From: Pterois miles | Taxonomy: Eukaryota > Chordata > Actinopteri > Perciformes > Scorpaenidae | Reading direction: 5' to 3' | Length of the DNA: 64,000 nucleotides | Assembly: GCA_947000775.1 (NCBI GenBank) | Contig: CAMQGK010000638.1 | Coordinates: forward strand, 21,076,501-21,140,500 | Shown: piece after piece, positions 59,875 through 64,000 of the stretch | Layout of the letters: the number at the start of each line of letters is the position of its first letter | How positions within the stretch are numbered: the stretch's first letter is position 1 | Made by a program: the position numbers and the translations under genes | The notes under the pieces: model-generated | What the model saw: the letters and a program-made list of their open reading frames with translations, nothing else | Told to the model about the DNA's origin: nothing | Database searches by the model: none

Positions 59875-60617
59875 CAGTCCAACAAGGATCATTTAATAAC
59901 AAAAATTATTATAATACAAACAAGTTACAAATAAAGAGTGGACTCATTTCTGACCATGTCAAGTGATCAGGCACTGAATTTCCATCAAACAGCATCTGCA
60001 TTCAGTACTTGTGGCCATTAGAAACCTGAGCTTGATACAAAATGGCATGAACTGTGTTGTGGTACAAATGTATGTTGAACGAGGAGTAGGAAGCATTACA
60101 AAAGGTAAAGTGTAATAACAGTATAAATACACTGTATGTACAAGATGGAGTAAAGGCCGTAATGCAGAATCAGACAAGTGCCTCGCAGCTTTTGAATATT
60201 TTCTTCTGTACAGTTGGGAGTTGTAGAAATTGCCTCTGCAGCCCACTGAGTGCCGATGCATCAACAGCGTCATTAAAAACAAATGTGTCTCCTGGCAACG
60301 TAACAACCCAGTGCTTAAAATTATTTGTTCCTCCTCTCTTCTCCTCCCATATACTTGCTACTGATTTGCATTTCTCTAAAATAAGTTTAAATGTAGAGAA
60401 AGGAGAGGATTGGCTGAGTCAGGGTGCTGAGCAGAAATAAAAACTTTCTCCCTCTGGGTGCTAGTCAGCAAGAGCATCGCAATATTTACGAAAAACAATA
60501 ACAGGTTATTATCATATTCTGCGGGCGACCACAGAGGAGCCTGCTTGGTTGAATTCCATTCAAGCTTTCATTTCAAGGGTCACAGGTTGAAGGTCAGGGT
60601 TCATAGTGCAGCAGTCA
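59875..60617 (-). other. MED10: Probable MED10 3' UTR with ATTAAA signal
   Basis: Downstream of the stop codon there is about 740 bases without a recognised repeat. An ATTAAA hexamer on the minus strand (TTTAAT at 59892-59897) is followed by a GT-containing stretch, which would fit a poly(A) site near 59875. The extent is inferred; no transcript evidence is available. A plus-strand AATAAA near 59929 could instead belong to a transcript converging from the left, but I see no coding exon to support one. Confidence 0.4.
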
Positions 60618-60713
60618 CTAGGAGGGGGCATCTTCTCCATGTATGGCCTTGTACTTAACCATCTCCTCTGGAAAGACTTTGCCGAGCTCGGAGATCAGAA
60701 GGCTCTTGAATTT
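60618..60713 (-). CDS. MED10: MED10 coding exon 4 with stop
   Basis: The acceptor is CAATTACAG. The exon encodes the final 31 residues, from KFKSLLISELGKVF to GEDAPS, and the TAG stop lies at 60618-60620. Frame and length agree with the rest of the gene. Confidence 0.95.
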   Translation of the reverse strand, partial: KFKSLLISELGKVFPEEMVKYKAIHGEDAPS

Positions 60714-63283
60714 CTGTAATTGAAGACAACAGTAGAGGTTTGTAACTAATTTTCATTTTATGTGGAAGTTAAACTTTTTTATGTCAAGATCACAATAACT
60801 TAACATTTGATTAGATCAAAATCCGCCTTTACCTACTTTTACTTCCAAATAACAGAAATGTTAAAGGACCTGATACACCAAGCCCAAGGATCGACCATTG
60901 GACAGTTTAGAGCCGTCAGTGAACGTCCATCGCCGTAGTTTTTGCGGTGTTGAGCACCGTCATCTCTAGCCTTTCTGTGTCTGGGTTTTTTGGACAATTT
61001 AGCATACTTAATCAAGTGAAGGAACTCACTATGATTGGCTGTTCAGCTTAAGAGAATCAGTGCACGTTTTCATCTTCATCTCATTTGATCATTCCAATAC
61101 ACAGATATTTTCAAAGCGACACGACCATCTGGAATGAAGCTACATGGTGAGTGAGAGTGGTGTGAAAATGGTCAGCAGACGCTGCTATGTGTCATTTAAT
61201 TATCATAACAATCCTCGGTCTTCCGGTTTCCCTTTTTGAATGTGGAACACAGACATTTAATTCATCTCACGCAGGCGCAAAACATACATGGTAGCTGGCA
61301 TCGGCTGTAGTCTTTGCGGTGTTCAAGTGCAACTTTTTGGCCAAGACAAAGGCCTTCGTCGCAGCTAGTTCTTTGATGTCAGGTTGGTGTGTCTGGGCCT
61401 TAAGACATATCTGAATATGAAATAAATATATCAAATAACTGATTTGAGCTTCTACTGAACCATGACAAGATTTAAGCATTGTGTCCAAGGACAATTAATT
61501 CATCGTCAATAAACAAAGCTAGTTTAACAGAGAGGGCTATCTCAAGTACATAGCTCTTTGTGTAATGAATATAATGCTTGAAAGGGACATTTTTATCTTG
61601 AAATTCTTAAAAATGCTTGGGAGCATTTAATCAGTGAAGTTCTGTTTCTTTTTGCAGGCTCATTGGTGAGGATTCTCAGTGACCCTGGCATTATCTCTTA
61701 CCGTCATAGTGTCTATCTTCCCTTTGACCTGCTCGTTCCTCGCCAAGGCTCTCTCCAGACATTCCTTGGTGTATAGCTGAGGGTTTCGACCTTGGTCGAT
61801 ATATCTACAGACACAGGGCATAACATTAGTCGAGGGAACCGTATGAAGCTATGAAATGCTGAAAAGGAATTTTGAATTCCTTTAGTTAAATGTGGTAACT
61901 TGGCCTTCCTACTTGGTTGTGGCTACTGTAGCAGGTCACTGAAAATTTTTACCAGCCACACAATTTTTTTGTCTTCCACTTCTGAAGTCTTTGTAGAATG
62001 CTTCAGAAATGTAAACCCTCAGTCAGAGGTTCTAGAAATATGCATCATGTCAGTATTTAACATAGGAACTGCTTTTAAAAGATAGCATTTCTTAAAATAA
62101 GGACAATCTACCTGCCATGGTGGCAGGTGACCTGAAATGTTTACCTGTCACAGCCAACATTTACCTTGTATTGTGGTGGTGGTGGCAGCAGGTGCTAATT
62201 TCATTCCCTGCTTTTTGGCAAAAGCCTATTCCACAATATATGAGACTCAAGAGTTTTTCTAAATCATGTGGGGTCACTTTTTGATTTGCTATATGATATT
62301 TCAAGTGTTGTTTGCTCATTTTCATTATTTCAGCAACCTTCCACCTACAGTTGTTTAAGAAGAGCAAAACAGCAAAAGGATGGTGAACAAATTCTTATGA
62401 CTATCAACAACAAAACAGGATAATCCTTATTCATTATAGTTCACAAGGTTATGTATGATCTCTCATGGTGTTTGCAATCCTGCATATGCATCTATATATA
62501 TATTCTATTCAGGGCGGCATGTGCACTATTTGACATGCTTTTCTATTGCATATTTGGTGCACCACTGTTATGTCTTGTTGACTATCTATTGTTTTAAGCT
62601 GATTGTAGCTGTGTGCAGCACTACTGCCCAAACTAAATTCCATTGGGGACAATAGAGTATATTTCATCTTAAATGTTAAAACTTATTTTGTAGTAGGCAT
62701 AGGCCGAATTTAAAAGTTGCTCTCGTCGATCTAGAATAAATAGTAAAATGAAGCATGTAAATTACCAGATATGCAAACAAGTAGTGACACTATAAAATCG
62801 TCAGAATTTTGAATGGGGTTTGGTGTGGCTTTAAGACATGTATTCTCTCAACACAACAGATACGCGTATTCACAGCATTACAGCAATGACATACAGCAGC
62901 AGAGATGTAAAGAAACGATTATTAGAAAGTTATGAGTTAAAAAGTCGGGACAGCCGCAACAATATAACACCTCACGATACTGGACTCACTCAAAGACCTC
63001 CAGCGGTACGTTGATCTCATGAAGCTGTTGACGGCACTTCTCAATGTCTTGCAGTCCAGATATCATGAAATTTCTGAGAAGAATAATCAACAGAACAGGT
63101 AAACATAATGCATATTTGCAGAATCGATCCGTTATAATGTCCTCAGTAAGACATGACTCACAGTTTCTGGTTGAGTCCTGCTTGGCTGCTGGGTTGGAAG
63201 TCGCTAACGATAATTCCCAACTGTCGAATATTCTCGATAAATTTCTCTAGATGCTCCTCCAAATTATCAAATTTTTCAGCCAT
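60618..63283 (-). CDS. MED10: Mediator complex subunit 10, four coding exons
   Basis: Coding exons on the minus strand are 63283-63162, 63073-62990, 61804-61702 and 60713-60618. Their lengths (122, 84, 103 and 96 nt) join without a frame break into 134 residues and a TAG stop. The reading contains segments I recognise as Mediator subunit 10: LGIIVSDFQPSSQ, LNFMISGLQDIEKCR, YIDQGRNPQLYTK and a GEDAPS end. The vertebrate protein is about 135 residues, so this copy is full length. From family knowledge, MED10 is a small, mainly helical nuclear protein in the middle module of Mediator, which links transcription factors to RNA polymerase II; it has no enzymatic site, signal peptide or membrane segment. 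The start is the first ATG after an in-frame TAA nine bases upstream, with A at -3 and G at +4. All introns are GT-AG, of about 88, 1185 and 988 bp. Intron 3 holds a transposon. Nothing suggests a pseudogene: the frame is intact and the introns are kept. Confidence 0.97.
60865..61400. mobile_element. Inverted-repeat DNA transposon (MITE) in MED10 intron 3
   Basis: The left end AGGACCTGATACACCAAGCC and the reverse complement of the right end, AGGCCCAGACACACCAACC, form imperfect terminal inverted repeats. TAA directly flanks both sides (60862-60864 and 61401-61403), a 3-bp target duplication. A TWA-type duplication fits the PIF/Harbinger superfamily. There is no transposase reading frame, so the copy is non-autonomous. 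It makes up over half of the 988-bp intron. Confidence 0.7.
61702..61804 (-). CDS. MED10: MED10 coding exon 3
   Basis: This exon runs from YIDQGRNPQLYTK to KGKIDTMT and ends in phase 0. The acceptor is TGTCTGTAG and the donor is GTAAGA. The proline-containing turn followed by a basic, lysine-rich helix matches the conserved centre of the family. Confidence 0.95.
62990..63073 (-). CDS. MED10: MED10 coding exon 2
   Basis: This exon completes Leu41 and encodes residues through VPLEVFE. The acceptor is TTCTTCTCAG directly before AAATTTCATG and the donor is GTGAGT at 62989. It is separated from exon 1 by an intron of only 88 bp (63074-63161), typical of compact fish introns. Confidence 0.95.
63162..63283 (-). 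CDS. MED10: MED10 coding exon 1
   Basis: This exon encodes residues 1-40 plus two bases of codon 41, beginning MAEKFDNLEEHLEKF. The donor after CAGAAACT is GTGAGT, a near-perfect consensus. The acidic and amphipathic start is the first helix of the Med10 domain. Confidence 0.95.
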
Positions 63284-63480
63284 GTTAATTTACTGTGATC
63301 AAACTACTCAAAACAAATAGAAATGACTCCGTTTAGAAGTATCCTTTTGTGAAAATAATCGCTGTTGACTGTTAGCTACCGACTCTACGACAGCCACGGC
63401 GCTGAAGTGCTTTACGGCAATAAAATAGCCAATCGCAGTGGGTACTGCTCTGCTACCTAGGTAACAAGCAATGACAGAAT
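63284..63480 (-). promoter_or_regulatory. MED10: MED10 5' UTR and promoter region with inverted CCAAT box
   Basis: The first bases upstream of the ATG contain an in-frame TAA, then a region moderately rich in CpG. CCAAT on the plus strand at 63429-63433 reads ATTGG in the direction of MED10, about 150 bp upstream of the start codon. That is a usual place for a CCAAT box of a TATA-less housekeeping gene. No TATA box is evident. The transcription start is probably between the box and about 63350, but cannot be fixed from sequence alone. Confidence 0.5.
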
Positions 63481-63499
63481 GTCGTAAAGTGACTCGAAT

Positions 63500-63704
63500 T
63501 GCCTCAAAGTGTCGTGCTGCCAGTAAAGCTGGAGCTTCTTTGTCAAGAATTGAGTTTACTACTGCAGACTAGCACCGGGGACTTAGCTACATCTAAACCG
63601 GTAACGAACAATGTCTGCGCCAAATGATCAGTATATATTATTTCATTAGACTAAAGGCGAAAGAGAGTGACGTTGAGATTACATTCCTCTGGCATCTTTC
63701 TCAG
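63500..63704 (+). other. Possible divergent first exon (non-coding or 5' UTR)
   Basis: Reading away from MED10, this CpG-containing stretch ends in CTTTCTCAG followed by GTAAGC at 63705, a good splice donor. The only ATG with reasonable context, near 63611, opens just twelve codons before a stop, so this would be a 5' UTR exon or a promoter-antisense RNA. It could also be only the far side of the MED10 promoter. The remaining 63705-64000 is AT-rich with no feature I recognise, consistent with intron. Confidence 0.25.
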
Positions 63705-64000
63705 GTAAGCACAGGATCACCAAGCTACACAGAGTTAGCCTGAATAAACCAGGAAATACACCGTGAACCTTCAAAATAAAAGTAATATTTCAGTACATAG
63801 TACAGTTCAACACTTTGGTCAGCTGCAGTTGTTTTTAAATGTGCTATACAAAGTTTGACTTGACCAATATCAACACTACATCTATAGTATCTAGATCATT
63901 TATTTTTATCTTATTGTAGAATATATTCTACAGCTAGAAAAGAGAAACATAGAATAGTAATCACATATATTAGCAAACTTACATTTTTTATCTTAATAAC

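Noticed and set aside
63044..63250. Plus-strand 68-codon frame over MED10 exons
   Set aside because: It is antisense to two true exons and the short intron between them; the minus strand has the recognisable protein and GT-AG borders.

Overview
The window looks like a stretch of a ray-finned (teleost, probably percomorph) fish nuclear genome. It has one recognisable intron-bearing vertebrate gene at the right edge. About 60 kb to its left holds no convincing protein-coding gene, is rich in long CA/TG, GA and AT microsatellites, and is dotted with short interspersed repeats of types common in fish (tRNA-derived SINEs, small inverted-repeat DNA transposons, LINE tails, Tc1/mariner and hAT remnants). 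Bacterial features (operons, ribosome binding sites, CRISPR arrays) are absent. The species assignment is inferred from repeat style and the protein sequence, not from a database search.

The gene is MED10, the Mediator complex subunit 10, on the minus strand with coding exons at 63162-63283, 62990-63073, 61702-61804 and 60618-60713. They splice with GT/AG borders into a 134-residue protein. Its probable 3' UTR runs left to about 59875, and its promoter region lies right of 63283 with an inverted CCAAT box. A possible divergent non-coding or 5' UTR exon ends in a good splice donor at 63704/63705. A 536-bp inverted-repeat transposon with a TAA target duplication sits in intron 3.

Layout from left to right: 0.3-6.7 kb is mostly degraded repeats (the TTAGGTTTAGG-containing family, a GA-rich family, a copy of the CAGCAGGGGGCGACT family, and a terminal-inverted-repeat element). 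7-20 kb holds unique DNA, long microsatellites, a LINE reverse-transcriptase-ORF remnant (11.8-12.0 kb), a 152-bp tandem duplication (13.6-13.9 kb), and SINE/MITE copies. 21.1-22.35 kb contains an inverted duplication with about 130-bp arms. 22.8-31.6 kb carries Tc1/mariner, hAT-like and nested MITE remnants. 31.7-32.3, 33.7-34.0, 35.9-36.7, 39.7-40.0, 51.1-51.9, 52.6-52.8 and 55.3-55.65 kb are repeat-free blocks that look like possible conserved non-coding elements. 32.6-33.35 kb is a degenerate minisatellite inside a repeat. 41-50 kb has three SINE types and CA/TG tracts. 53.3-54.4 kb is the fullest copy of the TTAGGTTTAGG family, and 58.5-59.8 kb holds two well-bounded elements with target duplications.

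I see no novel gene system. The points most worth checking are the inverted duplication at 21.1-22.35 kb, the apparently repeat-free non-coding blocks beside MED10, and several nested or mosaic transposon insertions. Transposon family names are given only where a protein motif or a target-site duplication supports them.
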